Notes: generated from the sequence alone by a model not told the origin. DNA of 64,000 nucleotides from Collimonas humicola (GCF_018304945.1 NZ_JAGQEE010000002.1:558001-622000), one strand, 5' to 3'; counted from the stretch's first letter, positions 43,767 to 53,528 are shown. Made by a program: numbers and translations.

Positions 43767-44381
43767 ATGAAAACCGCCTCCCCTGTACGCGAACAACTGC
43801 TGGAGCACACGCTGGTGCTGCTGGGCACGCGCGGCTACAACGGTTTCAGCTATCGCGACCTGGCCGAGCTGGTGGGCGTCAAGACTTCCAGCATCCACTA
43901 CTATTTTCCGACCAAGGAAGACCTGGCGCTGGCGGCGGTGCAGGCCTATGCCGGCAATATCGGCGACATCATGCGCGGCATGGATGTGAACGGGCCGCTC
44001 AAGGAACAGGTCGAAAAATACCTGGCGCTGTGGCGCAAGAATCTCGGCACCAGCCGCGTCTGCCTGTGCGGCATGCTGGCTGCCGAAGCCACCAGCCTGC
44101 CGCAAAACGTGCTAACCGCCTTGCAATCTTTCTACAGCATGCACGAAGCCTGGATCACTCAGCGGCTGGAGCGCGCGGTGGCTGAAAAAGGCGTGAAACT
44201 GCCGGCCGCGCCGTCGGTTTACGCCATGACCATCCTGGGCGCGCTGCAAAGCGGTTTGATTTCCGCCCGCCTGTTCGGCAAGCCTTGCCGGCTCGATGCG
44301 GCATCGGCGATGCTGCGTTCCGCCGTCACTCCGGAAAACGGCAAGCAAGCCGCAACGGAAGCCGACGCCGCGCTTTCCTGA
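43767..44381 (+). CDS. TetR/AcrR-family regulator
   Basis: 204 residues. An N-terminal helix-turn-helix (GYNGFSYRDLAELVGVKTSSIHYYFPTK, about 24-52 in the HTH and following helix) and a helical ligand domain with CLCGMLAAEATSLP. The family is close to YxaF/AcrR-like repressors of reactive-compound detoxification. The ATG at 43767 follows AGGTAAC. No efflux or enzyme gene is next to it downstream; the divergent DUF4148 gene and itself are the likely targets. Confidence 0.85.
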   Translation: MKTASPVREQLLEHTLVLLGTRGYNGFSYRDLAELVGVKTSSIHYYFPTKEDLALAAVQAYAGNIGDIMRGMDVNGPLKEQVEKYLALWRKNLGTSRVCLCGMLAAEATSLPQNVLTALQSFYSMHEAWITQRLERAVAEKGVKLPAAPSVYAMTILGALQSGLISARLFGKPCRLDAASAMLRSAVTPENGKQAATEADAALS

Positions 44382-44766
44382 AACGTTGCGCAACGCCGGT
44401 CCAGGCGCACTGCTTGAGCCGGCGTTGTTGCTGTTGTTGCTGGATGCCGACAAATTCCCGCCTCCCGTTTGATCTTCGCATGCTGTCCTGTTCCTCCTGA
44501 CAGCGCCATCTTTCCTGCCGCAACGCCAAGCGTTTCCGGACTTTTTGCACAACAGGGTCCTGTAGAGCGCGCTCAAATTTTCAGCAATTGCGATTGACAC
44601 GGGAAAATATCGCCTCTACCATTGTTTCATATATCAATACGTTGTTTTATTAGATGAAACAATAGAGCAGCCGGAAGCGGTCATGCATTTTCAGGAAAAC
44701 GCTGCCTGAAGACGACCGGACAGCCGAAGCTGCCTTTGAATTTTTTTCAACCGGGAGGAGTGAGTC
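44382..44766. promoter_or_regulatory. Promoter region of the porin operon with an inverted repeat
   Basis: No gene. ATTGTTTCAT (44621-44630) and ATGAAACAAT (44654-44663) are exact inverted copies 23 bp apart. IclR-family operators often have TTTCA/TGAAA arms, and an IclR gene closes this cluster at 48375. AACCGGGAGGAG before 44767 is a strong ribosome binding site for the porin. Confidence 0.5.
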
Positions 44767-45978
44767 ATGAAGAAGTCGTTAATTGCATTATCCGTTCTAG
44801 GCAGTTGCAGCTGCGCCGCGCAGGCGCAAACCAATGTCACCGTATACGGCCTGCTGGATTCGGGCATCACCTATGTCAACAAGATCGCCACGCCGACCGC
44901 CGCCAATGCGCGCGGCACCGGCAGCCGATTCAGCGTCGATTCCGGCGATCTGCAGCAATCGCGCTTCGGCTTCAAGGGCAGCGAGGACCTGGGCGGCGGC
45001 ATGAAAGCCCTGTTTCACCTGGAAGGCGGCTTTAGCGTTGATACCGGCGCTTCCGGCCAGGGCGGGCTGACCTTCGGCCGCACCTCGGTGGTGGGCTTGT
45101 CCGGCAGTTTCGGCACTGTGCAACTGGGGCGTCGCAAGGATTTCATCGACGAAGTGGCTACTTACTACTCCAGCGTGTACGATTTCGGCGTGTTCATCAA
45201 CGGCGTGCACGACAACAACCTGGACCGCGTCGGCGGCAATCGCGCCAACAACCAGATCCGCTACGACACCCCCTTGCTCAAGGGCCTGGTGCTGAACGCT
45301 ACCTACGGTTTCGGCGAAACCGCCGGTTCGACTTCCACCGGCCAGTCGATCGGCCTGGGCGCCAATTACGACAACGGTCCGTTCGGCATCGGCTTCGGCT
45401 ACTGGCAATCCAAGCTCGGCACCCTGTCCGGCGGCGTCAATACCTCCAGCGACCAGGGCGTGACGCTGGGCGCCGGCTGTACGCCAAGCTACGGCCACCC
45501 GGGCGATACCTGCATCAAGACCTGGATGCTGGGCTCCAGCTACAAGACCGGTCCGTGGCGCTTCTTCGGCGCCTGGTCGAAAGTGCTGCAGCCGCTGGCC
45601 GTCAATGGCGGCAACGCCGCGCCGCTGGCTGTGAAATTCAGCGGCAGCGCCGGTTCCTCGCCATTCACCGCGGGCGGCTCCAACAACAACAGCACCAATG
45701 TCTTCGACCTCGGCGTCAACTACGCCTGGTCGGACAGCCTGCGCCTGGTCGGTAGCGTGCTGCAGTCGCGCTACAGCTTTGTGGGCAGCAGCACCAAGGG
45801 CCGCCTGACGCAGGTCAACCTGGGTCTCGACTATAGCTTGTCGAAGCGCACCGATCTGTACAGCTACGTGGCGAACTTGCGCGCCGCCGACATGTACAGT
45901 CCGGGCATCACCGGCGGCGCACCCGGCGCCGACAACGCGCAAACCGCCTTCACGGTCGGCCTGCGCCACAAGTTCTAA
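44767..45978 (+). CDS. Gram-negative general porin
   Basis: 403 residues. A signal peptide (SLIALSVLGSCSCAAQAQ) is followed by TNVTVYGLLDSGITYV, the usual first strand of Burkholderiales OmpC-like porins, RFGFKGSEDLGGGMKALFHLEGGF, PLLKGLVLNATYGFGE, and a terminal Phe (VGLRHKF) for outer-membrane insertion. It begins a cluster with an inner-membrane carrier, an amidohydrolase and an IclR gene, and would bring their substrate across the outer membrane. Confidence 0.92.
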   Translation: MKKSLIALSVLGSCSCAAQAQTNVTVYGLLDSGITYVNKIATPTAANARGTGSRFSVDSGDLQQSRFGFKGSEDLGGGMKALFHLEGGFSVDTGASGQGGLTFGRTSVVGLSGSFGTVQLGRRKDFIDEVATYYSSVYDFGVFINGVHDNNLDRVGGNRANNQIRYDTPLLKGLVLNATYGFGETAGSTSTGQSIGLGANYDNGPFGIGFGYWQSKLGTLSGGVNTSSDQGVTLGAGCTPSYGHPGDTCIKTWMLGSSYKTGPWRFFGAWSKVLQPLAVNGGNAAPLAVKFSGSAGSSPFTAGGSNNNSTNVFDLGVNYAWSDSLRLVGSVLQSRYSFVGSSTKGRLTQVNLGLDYSLSKRTDLYSYVANLRAADMYSPGITGGAPGADNAQTAFTVGLRHKF

Positions 45979-45990
45979 GGCAGCATAGCG

Positions 45991-46020
45991 CCGGTACCCG
46001 ATAAACTGTTCGGGGACCGG
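45991..46020 (+). other. Intercistronic hairpin after the porin gene
   Basis: CCGGT/ACCGG with CCGA/TTCGG inside, no T tract, 12 bp after the porin stop and 43 bp before the carrier gene. It may lower downstream expression or protect the porin mRNA. Confidence 0.4.
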
Positions 46021-46062
46021 CACAGCAACATATCATTCGGGAAATCGGCCGCGGAGACCAGC

Positions 46063-47481
46063 ATGGCAAGCAGCAGCATGGAAAGCGAAAAACAGGACGC
46101 GCACGGCAAAAGCCGCATGCTGCATCCGGTGGCGATGATGCTGCTGATCATGCTGGTGGCGGTCGGCCTGACTTATCTCCTGGATTCGGGACAGTTCCAG
46201 CGTCAGGCCAGGCTGGTGGTGCCCGGCACCTACCAGCTGATCGCCAAGCAGCGCGACCTGATGTCATTGCTGGCCGCCAGCCCCGCCGCCAGCAATGACC
46301 AGCAGGCTTATCCCGCCAGCCTGTTTTCAGCGATGGCGGCGATTCCGGCGGGCCTCGCCAAGAGCGCGCCGCTGATCTTCATGATCATGTTCATCGGCGG
46401 CATGTTCGGCGTGCTGCGCAAGAGCGGCGCGCTGGATGCCGGCATCGACCGCCTGCTGGCGCGTACCGGCGGCAATGTCTACCTGCTGACGCCGGTGCTG
46501 ATGGTGGCGATTGCCGCCGGCAGCACCTTCCTCGGCCTGATCTCGGAATACCTGGTGATCATCCCGATGATGCTGATCCTGGCGGAACGGCTCAGCCTGG
46601 GACCGCTGTATGCGACCGCGCTGGTGGCGATCGCGGCCAAGGTCGGCTATCTGGCATCGGTCACCAATCCGCTGGCGCTGGTGATCGCCCAGCCTATCGT
46701 GCAAGTGCCGCTGCTGAGCGGCGCCGGCTTGCGGCTGGCGGTGTTCGTGCTGTTCCTGGCGATCGGCATCGCCTACCTTTTGTACTACGTCAAGCGCCAG
46801 GGCTACAGCGTGCCGGCCGCGCTCGACCATAGCCAGCGGCTGTCGCTGCCGCATCGCTTCGTGCTGGCAGTCGTGGGCGCCAGCGTGATCGTGCTGGTGG
46901 TCGGCACCAGCGTCTGGAAATGGGGCGATATCCAGCTCGGCACCTTCTATATCTTCGAGGGCATCGTTATCGCCATCGCCGCCGGCATGTCGGTGCGCAC
47001 CGCCTGCGATGCATTTGTAGAGGGCATGAAGGGCATGATGCTGGCGGGTTTGCTGATCGGCCTGGCCAAGGCGGTTGAAATCATCCTGCACGACAGCCTG
47101 GTGCTGGACACCGTGATCTTCCACCTGGCCGCCATCGTCGAAGGACGCGGCCGGCTGTTCGCGGCGGAAGGCATGATCCTGGTGCAGATGCTGCTCGACG
47201 TGCTGATTCCCTCGACCTCCGGCAAGGCTGCCATCAGCATGCCCATCCTCGGTCCGATCGGCCATTTGTCCGGCGTCAGCGGCCAGAGCGTGGTGCTGGC
47301 TTTCCTGTTCGGCAACGGCCTGACCAATATGGTGACGCCGACTTCCGGCATGCTGCTGGCTTACCTGGCGACCGGCAAGGTCGGCTACGGCGCCTGGCTG
47401 CGTTTCATCCTGCCGCTGTTCGCCATCTTTACCCTGCTGGCGATGGCCTTCATGGCGTTTGCGGTTTACAGCGGCTATTGA
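46063..47481 (+). CDS. YfcC-family (DcuC-like) inner membrane carrier
   Basis: 472 residues with about 12 membrane segments. Landmarks are SAPLIFMIMFIGGMFGVLRKSGALD, a helical hairpin with LVIIPMMLILAERL, and IPSTSGKAAISMPILGP and VTPTSGMLLAYLA, the Ser/Gly-rich reentrant loops of the C4-dicarboxylate/arginine-type carriers. GGAG precedes the ATG. Together with the porin and N-formylglutamate amidohydrolase it suggests uptake of an amino-acid derivative. Confidence 0.87.
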   Translation: MASSSMESEKQDAHGKSRMLHPVAMMLLIMLVAVGLTYLLDSGQFQRQARLVVPGTYQLIAKQRDLMSLLAASPAASNDQQAYPASLFSAMAAIPAGLAKSAPLIFMIMFIGGMFGVLRKSGALDAGIDRLLARTGGNVYLLTPVLMVAIAAGSTFLGLISEYLVIIPMMLILAERLSLGPLYATALVAIAAKVGYLASVTNPLALVIAQPIVQVPLLSGAGLRLAVFVLFLAIGIAYLLYYVKRQGYSVPAALDHSQRLSLPHRFVLAVVGASVIVLVVGTSVWKWGDIQLGTFYIFEGIVIAIAAGMSVRTACDAFVEGMKGMMLAGLLIGLAKAVEIILHDSLVLDTVIFHLAAIVEGRGRLFAAEGMILVQMLLDVLIPSTSGKAAISMPILGPIGHLSGVSGQSVVLAFLFGNGLTNMVTPTSGMLLAYLATGKVGYGAWLRFILPLFAIFTLLAMAFMAFAVYSGY

Positions 47482-47510
47482 GCCGCGGTTTCATAGAATA
47501 AGGCACCATC

Positions 47511-48359
47511 ATGCAAGACACGTTTTTTCTCACCCGGCCGGAGCAAGGCAGGCAGATTCCGCTGATCTTCGATTCGCCGCACAGCAGCCGCTTCTGTCCG
47601 CCCGACATGCGCGCCATTGCGCCGGAGGCGGCGCTGATGTCCGGCTGGGACGCCTATGTCGACGAGCTGTGGAGCGGCGCGCCGCAGTCTGGCGCGACAC
47701 TGCTGGCGGCCGGCGTGCACCGCAGCTACATCGATTTCAACCGCGCCCGCGGCGATATCGACCCGGAACTGCTGGCGCAGCCCTGGCCGCAACCGATCCA
47801 GGTGTCGGAAAAAAGCAAGGCCGGGATGGGGCTGATCCGCCGCTACGCCCTGCCCGGCGTGCCCATGTACGCGCGCAAGCTGAGCGTGGCCGAAGTGCAG
47901 CAGCGCATTGAACATTATTACGATCCCTACCATGCGCAACTGAAGCAACTGATCGATAGCGCCCATGCCCGTTTCGGCCAGGTCTGGCATATCGATTGCC
48001 ATTCGATGAAATCGGTCGGCAACGCCATGAATATCGACAACGGCGCGCGCCGTCCGGACTTTGTGCTGGGCGATCGCGACGGCAGCGCCGCCGATCCGGC
48101 CTTCACGCAATGGGTGGCGCAGCAACTGCAGGCGCTGGGCTATGCAGTCAAGATCAACGATCCCTATCGCGGCGCCGAACTGGTGCGCGCCTATAGCGAT
48201 CCGCAACGTGGCCGCCACAGCATGCAGATAGAAATCAACCGCGCCCTGTACATGAACGAGCAAAGCCTGGAGCGCAGCGCCGGCTTTGCCACACTGCAGG
48301 AACACCTCACCCAACTTGCCGGAGCGATGTCGAGGTATATTAGCGACAAATTAATCTGA
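47511..48359 (+). CDS. N-formylglutamate amidohydrolase-like protein
   Basis: 282 residues of family PF05013 (HutG type). It has FDSPHSSRFCPPD with a metal-binding His, HRSYIDFNRARGDID, WHIDCHSMKS with a second His, DFVLGDRDG, and QIEINRALYMNE with a catalytic Glu. In histidine degradation such enzymes release formate from N-formylglutamate, but no other hut gene is present, so another N-acyl substrate carried by the upstream transporter is possible. Confidence 0.88.
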   Translation: MQDTFFLTRPEQGRQIPLIFDSPHSSRFCPPDMRAIAPEAALMSGWDAYVDELWSGAPQSGATLLAAGVHRSYIDFNRARGDIDPELLAQPWPQPIQVSEKSKAGMGLIRRYALPGVPMYARKLSVAEVQQRIEHYYDPYHAQLKQLIDSAHARFGQVWHIDCHSMKSVGNAMNIDNGARRPDFVLGDRDGSAADPAFTQWVAQQLQALGYAVKINDPYRGAELVRAYSDPQRGRHSMQIEINRALYMNEQSLERSAGFATLQEHLTQLAGAMSRYISDKLI

Positions 48360-48374
48360 TCAGAAGCAGGAAGC

Positions 48375-49136
48375 ATGGCCGACTATACCGTTGCCGCAGT
48401 AGATGAAGCATTGGCGCTGCTGTTGCTGGTGGCGCAAAGCCCGGGACTCGGGGTGACCGAGCTGTCGGTCCGCTCCGGCAACACCAAGGCGCGCACCTTC
48501 CGGCTGCTCTACACGCTGGAACAGCGCGGGCTGCTGCATCGCGAAGGCGATACGCCGACTTATCACCTGGGCTACAAGGCGCTGTATCTGGGCGTCGCCG
48601 CCCAGGAGCAGGTCAGCCTGGTGCGGGTGGCGCGCAGCCATCTGCGCGATATCGGCGGCATCTGCAATGAAAACGTCCAGGTGCGGGTGCGCGACGGCCT
48701 GGAAATGGTGTGCGTGGCGCGCTGGGAATCGACCCAGGCGATCCGCGTGCATACCGATGTCGGCAATCGCCGCCCGCTATACGCCGGCGCCTCCGGCAAG
48801 GTGCTGCTGGCGCACGCGCCGCAGCCGGTGCAGGAAGCGGTGCTGGCAAGTGCGCTGACCCGTTTCACCGACAACACCATCGTCGACCGCCAGGCGCTGG
48901 AAAAAGAATTGCAGCAAGTGCTGGCGCAAGGCTACGCGGTGTCTTTCGCCGAACGCTCCAGCGGCGCGGTGGCGATCGCCGCACCAATCATGGACGCCGA
49001 CGGCGCGGTGATCGCTTCGCTCAGCATCGCCGGCCCGGCCAGCCGCATCACCGCCGACAACCTGCAAGGCTTCATCGACCTGGTGGTGCAGCGCGCGCGC
49101 GACCTGTCGCTGGGCCTGGGATACGCTTACCGCTGA
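48375..49136 (+). CDS. IclR-family regulator
   Basis: 253 residues. Winged helix 5-75 (VTELSVRSGNTKARTFRLLYTLEQRGLL) and the IclR ligand domain 80-250 with YAGASGKVLLAHAP, SFAERSSGAVAIAAPI and ASLSIAGPASRI. It is 15 bp after the amidohydrolase and is probably in the same operon, an arrangement that would control the porin-carrier-amidohydrolase unit. The TTTCA-type inverted repeat at 44621-44663 is a possible site. Confidence 0.9.
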   Translation: MADYTVAAVDEALALLLLVAQSPGLGVTELSVRSGNTKARTFRLLYTLEQRGLLHREGDTPTYHLGYKALYLGVAAQEQVSLVRVARSHLRDIGGICNENVQVRVRDGLEMVCVARWESTQAIRVHTDVGNRRPLYAGASGKVLLAHAPQPVQEAVLASALTRFTDNTIVDRQALEKELQQVLAQGYAVSFAERSSGAVAIAAPIMDADGAVIASLSIAGPASRITADNLQGFIDLVVQRARDLSLGLGYAYR

Positions 49137-49165
49137 AGCAGCGCGGCAAGCGCTCCTGCCACCGC

Positions 49166-50275
49166 TTAGTTCTGCAGGCCGGCGTTGAAGGCCTTCCAGA
49201 AACTGCTGTCTTCCATGCCGAGCGCATACATCGAAGTGCCGCCCAGGCCGTAGGCGTTCACCAGGCCGGTTTTCAGCTTGATGCTGGCGGCGTTCTCGCT
49301 CCACACAGTATGCGTGCCGCTGCCGTCCGTGGCGGTGTAGTTGAACACCAGCGAGTCGGTCTTGGCGTCGTAGCGCGGCGTGGCGCCGTACTGCTTGATC
49401 AGCGCCGCGGTCTGGCGCCAGAACAGCTGGCTGCCGTCGCCCTTCTCCGGCCAGTCGTTGCCGTAGGCCGGGATGCCGTTCAGGATCTTCGCCGGCGCAG
49501 TCTTGCTGACGGCATAGTCGAGCGCATCTTCCATCCAGCCGGAACCGGCCACCGGACCCGGCGACCATATCGGAATGGTTTCATCGTAGGTCATGATCTG
49601 GATGAAATCGACCGCCTGTCCCAGCGCCTGCAGGTCGAATGCCTTGTTGTAGTCATCGTTTTCATCGCTTGCCGAGAAGGCCGGCACGCTGATGATCAGC
49701 TTCAGGCCGTTGGCATGCAGCGCCGCGCCCAGGTCGGCGGCGAAACCGCTGAGGTTCGCGCGGTCTTGCGGCGCCACGTTTTCAAAATCGATATTGATGC
49801 CGGCCAGCCCCTTGGTTTGCGCCAGCGCCACCAGGTTGGCGATCGCCGCTGCCCGGTTGGCGGAGGTGACATCGTGCGCAATCGACGGACTCCAGTCGTC
49901 AGCCATGTTGGAGATGCAGCCGTAGGCCGGGATCTTCTTGGCGGCCAGGAAGGCGAGCGCCTTGGCCAGCGCAGGATCGTCGTTTTCCGGGATCTCGCCG
50001 CTGCTGGCGATGTTCCAGAAATCGACCGAGACGGTATTGAAGTTCTGGTAATTTTTGGTGAGATCGCTGTAGTTGTTCGGATAGTCCGAGTAATAGGCCA
50101 GCACCATTTTTCCCGGTGGGATTTGCGGCGCGGCCTTGGCTGCCGCCTGCGCTGCCGCGGCCGGCGCGGTAGCGTTGCTGCCGTTGTCGCCGCCGCCGCA
50201 TGCTGCCAGCAGCGCGCCTGTCAGCAGCGAAGCCAGTGAAGAAGCGAGTAATTTCCTGTTCAAGGATAGATGCAT
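49166..50275 (-). CDS. Glycoside hydrolase family 18-type lipoprotein
   Basis: 369 residues. A lipoprotein signal ends LAAC (Cys about 26), then an Ala-rich linker and a TIM barrel of GH18 type: KMVLAYYSDYPNNY, GLAGINIDFENV holding the DxE catalytic pair in the reduced form D-F-E, and QAVDFIQIMTYDE. It is closer to spore-cortex/peptidoglycan YaaH-like or chitinase-like proteins than to a classic chitinase, and should be anchored to the outer membrane. Substrate: N-acetylglucosamine polymers, unspecified. Confidence 0.85.
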   Translation of the reverse strand: MHLSLNRKLLASSLASLLTGALLAACGGGDNGSNATAPAAAAQAAAKAAPQIPPGKMVLAYYSDYPNNYSDLTKNYQNFNTVSVDFWNIASSGEIPENDDPALAKALAFLAAKKIPAYGCISNMADDWSPSIAHDVTSANRAAAIANLVALAQTKGLAGINIDFENVAPQDRANLSGFAADLGAALHANGLKLIISVPAFSASDENDDYNKAFDLQALGQAVDFIQIMTYDETIPIWSPGPVAGSGWMEDALDYAVSKTAPAKILNGIPAYGNDWPEKGDGSQLFWRQTAALIKQYGATPRYDAKTDSLVFNYTATDGSGTHTVWSENAASIKLKTGLVNAYGLGGTSMYALGMEDSSFWKAFNAGLQN

Positions 50276-50489
50276 GAGTTTCCCAGTGAGCTAGCAAATA
50301 GTTTCCGTACGGATATATATTTTAAATGATAGCGCTAACTGCCTGGAAGCGAAATCCTGCTCAACCTTCAATAAAAACAGGCCATTGACTCAAGCCGACG
50401 CCCGATTATCAACATCCTCGCGCGCGGCCGGCTGCCATTGCCGCAGCCCTCTTGAGCCTGGTCGCCGCCGGCTGCACTGCGAGACGGAC

Positions 50490-51350
50490 CTACCAGCCCA
50501 GTTCGTAGACGCTCCAGCGCGGCGCATATTCGCTGAAGCCGAGTTTCTGATGCAGCCGCATGGAAGCGCCATTGCTGGCGGCGACCAGGGCCCGCATCTC
50601 CGTCTCGTTCTGTGACTGCAGCTGCGCCGCCGCCAGCCGATACAGTGTTTCGGCGAGACCTCTGCCGCGCCAGGCCAGGCGCACGCCGACACCTTCGACG
50701 CTGCAACCGTCAATCAATGCAAAGGCTTGATATGCGCCGTCCGCATCCGCCAATACCAGGCTGGCGCGCGGATTGGCCGCCAGCCATTCTTCGCGCAAGG
50801 CAGCCTGCTCAGGAATCGGTGAGTTCGGCACGCCGGCAAATGTTTCGGCATAACAGGCGTGCAGCTTGCCCCAGTCGATGGCGTCGCCGGCGACCGCATG
50901 CAAGCCTGGCGGCAAGCCGGCCGGGACAGCCAGCGGCAAGGCGCGGGAAAAATTGGCAAATTCGAACAAGGCGCTGAAACCGGCCCGGCGCAAGCCTTCG
51001 CGCTTGGCATCTTCGCCGGCGCGCACGCTGACGCGCAGGCGTTGCGCGCCGGCGGCGCGTACTTCTTCGCTGACGATCTCGATCAATGCCGTGGCGGCCT
51101 CGGCATCGGCCGCGATCAGCGGTGAAGCATAGGCGCAGCCGTCGGCGGCGATGCCGAGCGTGACCCAGCCCACGCATCCTGCCACCTGTTCTGCGCGCCA
51201 GATCATGACCGCGTTCCGGCCATGCGCGCGGGCCGGGCTCTGCAAGTCATGGGCCAGCGTATGCACCAAGTGCGGCGCCAGCTGCCGGTTCCACAGATCT
51301 TGCAGCATGGGCAGGGCGTCGGGCAGTAAAGGAGTGATGTGCAGTGTCAT
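50490..51350 (-). CDS. GNAT-family acetyltransferase (two tandem domains)
   Basis: 286 residues. Two GNAT-like halves: 1-130 with AEQVAGCVGWVTLG, and 150-286 with the acetyl-CoA loop GVGVRLAWRGRGLAETLYRLA and NGASMRLHQKLGF, typical of the functional C-terminal domain. The start at 51350 lies 7 bp after the LysR stop, so the two are cotranscribed. Substrate unknown. Confidence 0.85.
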   Translation of the reverse strand: MTLHITPLLPDALPMLQDLWNRQLAPHLVHTLAHDLQSPARAHGRNAVMIWRAEQVAGCVGWVTLGIAADGCAYASPLIAADAEAATALIEIVSEEVRAAGAQRLRVSVRAGEDAKREGLRRAGFSALFEFANFSRALPLAVPAGLPPGLHAVAGDAIDWGKLHACYAETFAGVPNSPIPEQAALREEWLAANPRASLVLADADGAYQAFALIDGCSVEGVGVRLAWRGRGLAETLYRLAAAQLQSQNETEMRALVAASNGASMRLHQKLGFSEYAPRWSVYELGW

Positions 51351-51357
51351 GGCGGAC

Positions 51358-52251
51358 TCAGACGGCTTGTGCAATATAGCTGGAAACGCCGGCCGCCAGC
51401 GCGTCGAAGGCAGTGCGGCAGCGCTCGCTGGAGCGCAGGTCTTCGTGCATCACGATCCAGGTTTCCAGCTCGCTCTTGACGGCGCCGGCCAGCACCGGCT
51501 GCAAATCGGGATTGTGGCGGGCCAGCGGCGTCTGGCACATGCCGATGCCGTAGCCGGCGCGGATCGCCGCCAGCTGCGCCAGCTGGTTGTCGGTGCACAG
51601 CGAGAACATCTCGCGCGAGAGCTGCAGGCCGCGCTGTCGCATGGCGCGGATGTAGCTGGTTTCCTGGTCGAAGCCGATCAGCGCATGCCGCTTGAGTTCC
51701 GCCACGCTGGCCGGCATGCCGGCCTGGTCCAGGTAGCGGCGGTGCGCAAACAATCCCAGTGGAATCGCGCCGACCTTGCGTGCGATCAGTGCGCCCTGGC
51801 TCGGCTGCACCATGCGCACCGCGATGTCGGCGTCGCGCTGCAGCAGGTCCTGGGTGCGATTGGACAGCACCAGTTCAATGCTGATGTCGGGACGGGCCTC
51901 GCGCAAGGCGGTCAGGATAGGCGGCAAGACTTCGGCGCCGACCACGTCCGACGCCGTGATGCGCACCGTGCCGCGCTGGCTGGCGGCAGTCGAGGCGCGC
52001 CGCAGCGCATTGGCGGTGACGCGCAGGTTGTCGGCGAAGGGCCGCAAGGCCAGGGCGGTGTCGGTCGGCGCCAGCCCGGTTTGCGAGCGGGTGAACAGCT
52101 TGACGCCCAGCGCCTGCTCCAGCGCTTCGATCTGGCGGCCGATGGTAGGCTGGGTCAGGCCCAGGCTGCGGGCGCCGCCGGACAGCGAGCCCTCTTCCAG
52201 CACGGCCAGGAAAGCACGGTACAGATCCCATCCGGGTTCTTGGATAGTCAT
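51358..52251 (-). CDS. LysR-family regulator
   Basis: 297 residues. N-terminal winged helix (LGLTQPTIGRQIEALEQALGVKLFTR, about 29-54) and a periplasmic-binding-type effector domain from 92. Divergent from the epimerase gene at 52350, which is its probable target. The 98 bp gap holds both promoters; no clear T-N11-A box was marked. Confidence 0.9.
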   Translation of the reverse strand: MTIQEPGWDLYRAFLAVLEEGSLSGGARSLGLTQPTIGRQIEALEQALGVKLFTRSQTGLAPTDTALALRPFADNLRVTANALRRASTAASQRGTVRITASDVVGAEVLPPILTALREARPDISIELVLSNRTQDLLQRDADIAVRMVQPSQGALIARKVGAIPLGLFAHRRYLDQAGMPASVAELKRHALIGFDQETSYIRAMRQRGLQLSREMFSLCTDNQLAQLAAIRAGYGIGMCQTPLARHNPDLQPVLAGAVKSELETWIVMHEDLRSSERCRTAFDALAAGVSSYIAQAV

Positions 52252-52349
52252 ACAAATATGTATAGCTGCTATGTCGAGATCGCCAATTTTAAACTAATCG
52301 CGCCGCTGTTACGCTGGACTCCTGTTTTCTTTATCCAAGGAGATTCACC

Positions 52350-53333
52350 ATGCAACAGCCTACATCACACACATCGCGGAAAATTGCCCTGGTCCTGGGC
52401 GCCACCGGCGGCATCGGCAACGCCATGGCGCACAAGCTGCTGCAGCGCGGCTGGCAGGTGCGCGCCCTGCACCGGCGCGCTGCACAGATGGCCGCCGCGG
52501 ACAGCAGCGGCATCGGCTGGCACCAGGGCGACGCCATGCAGCGGGTGGACGTGATCGCCGCCGCCGAGGGCGCCGCCATCATCGTCCATGCCGTCAATCC
52601 GCCCGGTTACCGCAACTGGGGCGAGCTGGTGCTGCCGATGATAGAAAACAGCATTGCCGCCGCCCGCGCCTGCGGCGCGCGCATCATCCTGCCCGGCACC
52701 GTCTACAACTACGGCGCCGACGCTTTCCCTGAGCTGAGCGAGACGTCGCCGCAAAATCCGTTCACGCGCAAGGGCGCGATACGGGTCCAGATGGAAGGCC
52801 GGCTGCGTAGCGCGGCGCAAAGCGGCGTGCGCTCGCTGGTGGTGCGCGCCGGCGATTTCTTCGGACCGCACCTGGCCAATTCCTGGTTTGCGCAAGGCAT
52901 GCTCAAGCCTGGCCGCCCGGTGACGGCGGTCACCTACCCCGGCAAGCGCGGCATCGGCCACCAATGGGCTTACCTGCCGGACGTGGCCGAGACCATGATG
53001 CAGCTGATCGAGCGCGAAGACGCCCTGGCCGCTTTCGATACTTTCCACATGAACGGCCACTGGGATGCCGACGGCACCGAAATGGTGGCCGCCATCGCCC
53101 GCGCCGCCGGGCAGGCGGATCTGAAGGTGAGGAGTTTCCCCTGGTGGCTGCTGCCGGCGCTGGCGCCCTTCGTGCCGCTCATGCGCGAGCTGCGCGAGGT
53201 CGCCTACCTGTGGCGCCAGCCCTTGCGCATGGACAACCGCCGCCTGCTCAAGGTGCTGGGCACCGAGCCGCATACCGGCTGGGATCAGGCGGTGCACAGC
53301 ACGCTGGCAGGCATGGCTTGCATCAAAAAATGA
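52350..53333 (+). CDS. NAD-dependent epimerase/dehydratase (extended SDR)
   Basis: 327 residues. Rossmann loop LGATGGIGNAMA near 13-24, then NPPGYRNW, GTVYNYGADAF with the catalytic Tyr region and RIILPGT. The YxxxK motif is replaced by YNYGAD, so it may be an atypical member that binds NAD(P) without redox activity. CAAGGAG precedes the ATG. It is divergent from a LysR gene. Confidence 0.85.
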   Translation: MQQPTSHTSRKIALVLGATGGIGNAMAHKLLQRGWQVRALHRRAAQMAAADSSGIGWHQGDAMQRVDVIAAAEGAAIIVHAVNPPGYRNWGELVLPMIENSIAAARACGARIILPGTVYNYGADAFPELSETSPQNPFTRKGAIRVQMEGRLRSAAQSGVRSLVVRAGDFFGPHLANSWFAQGMLKPGRPVTAVTYPGKRGIGHQWAYLPDVAETMMQLIEREDALAAFDTFHMNGHWDADGTEMVAAIARAAGQADLKVRSFPWWLLPALAPFVPLMRELREVAYLWRQPLRMDNRRLLKVLGTEPHTGWDQAVHSTLAGMACIKK

Positions 53334-53528
53334 TCCACAAGCAACTTTATATTTTGCTGTAATTGATGCCCGGGAATTCATGTCGGGGGATAATGCGTCT
53401 TGAACTTGATTCACAAACGGCGGCAGCCGCCGGCGCGCATTTCTGCGGAAGCGCCAGGCGGCTGCGGCCATCAATATTGGAAGCAACGCATTTTGAACAC
53501 GACAAGAACCAAGCGCTGGACCGGCAAG

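Noticed and set aside
47511-48359. Part of a histidine-utilisation (hut) operon
   Set aside because: The enzyme family fits HutG but no hutH, hutU or hutI is in the region; the neighbours are a porin, carrier and IclR.
52350-53333. Normal YxxxK short-chain dehydrogenase
   Set aside because: The NAD-binding loop is intact, but the expected YxxxK is not seen, so a standard SDR reaction was not claimed.
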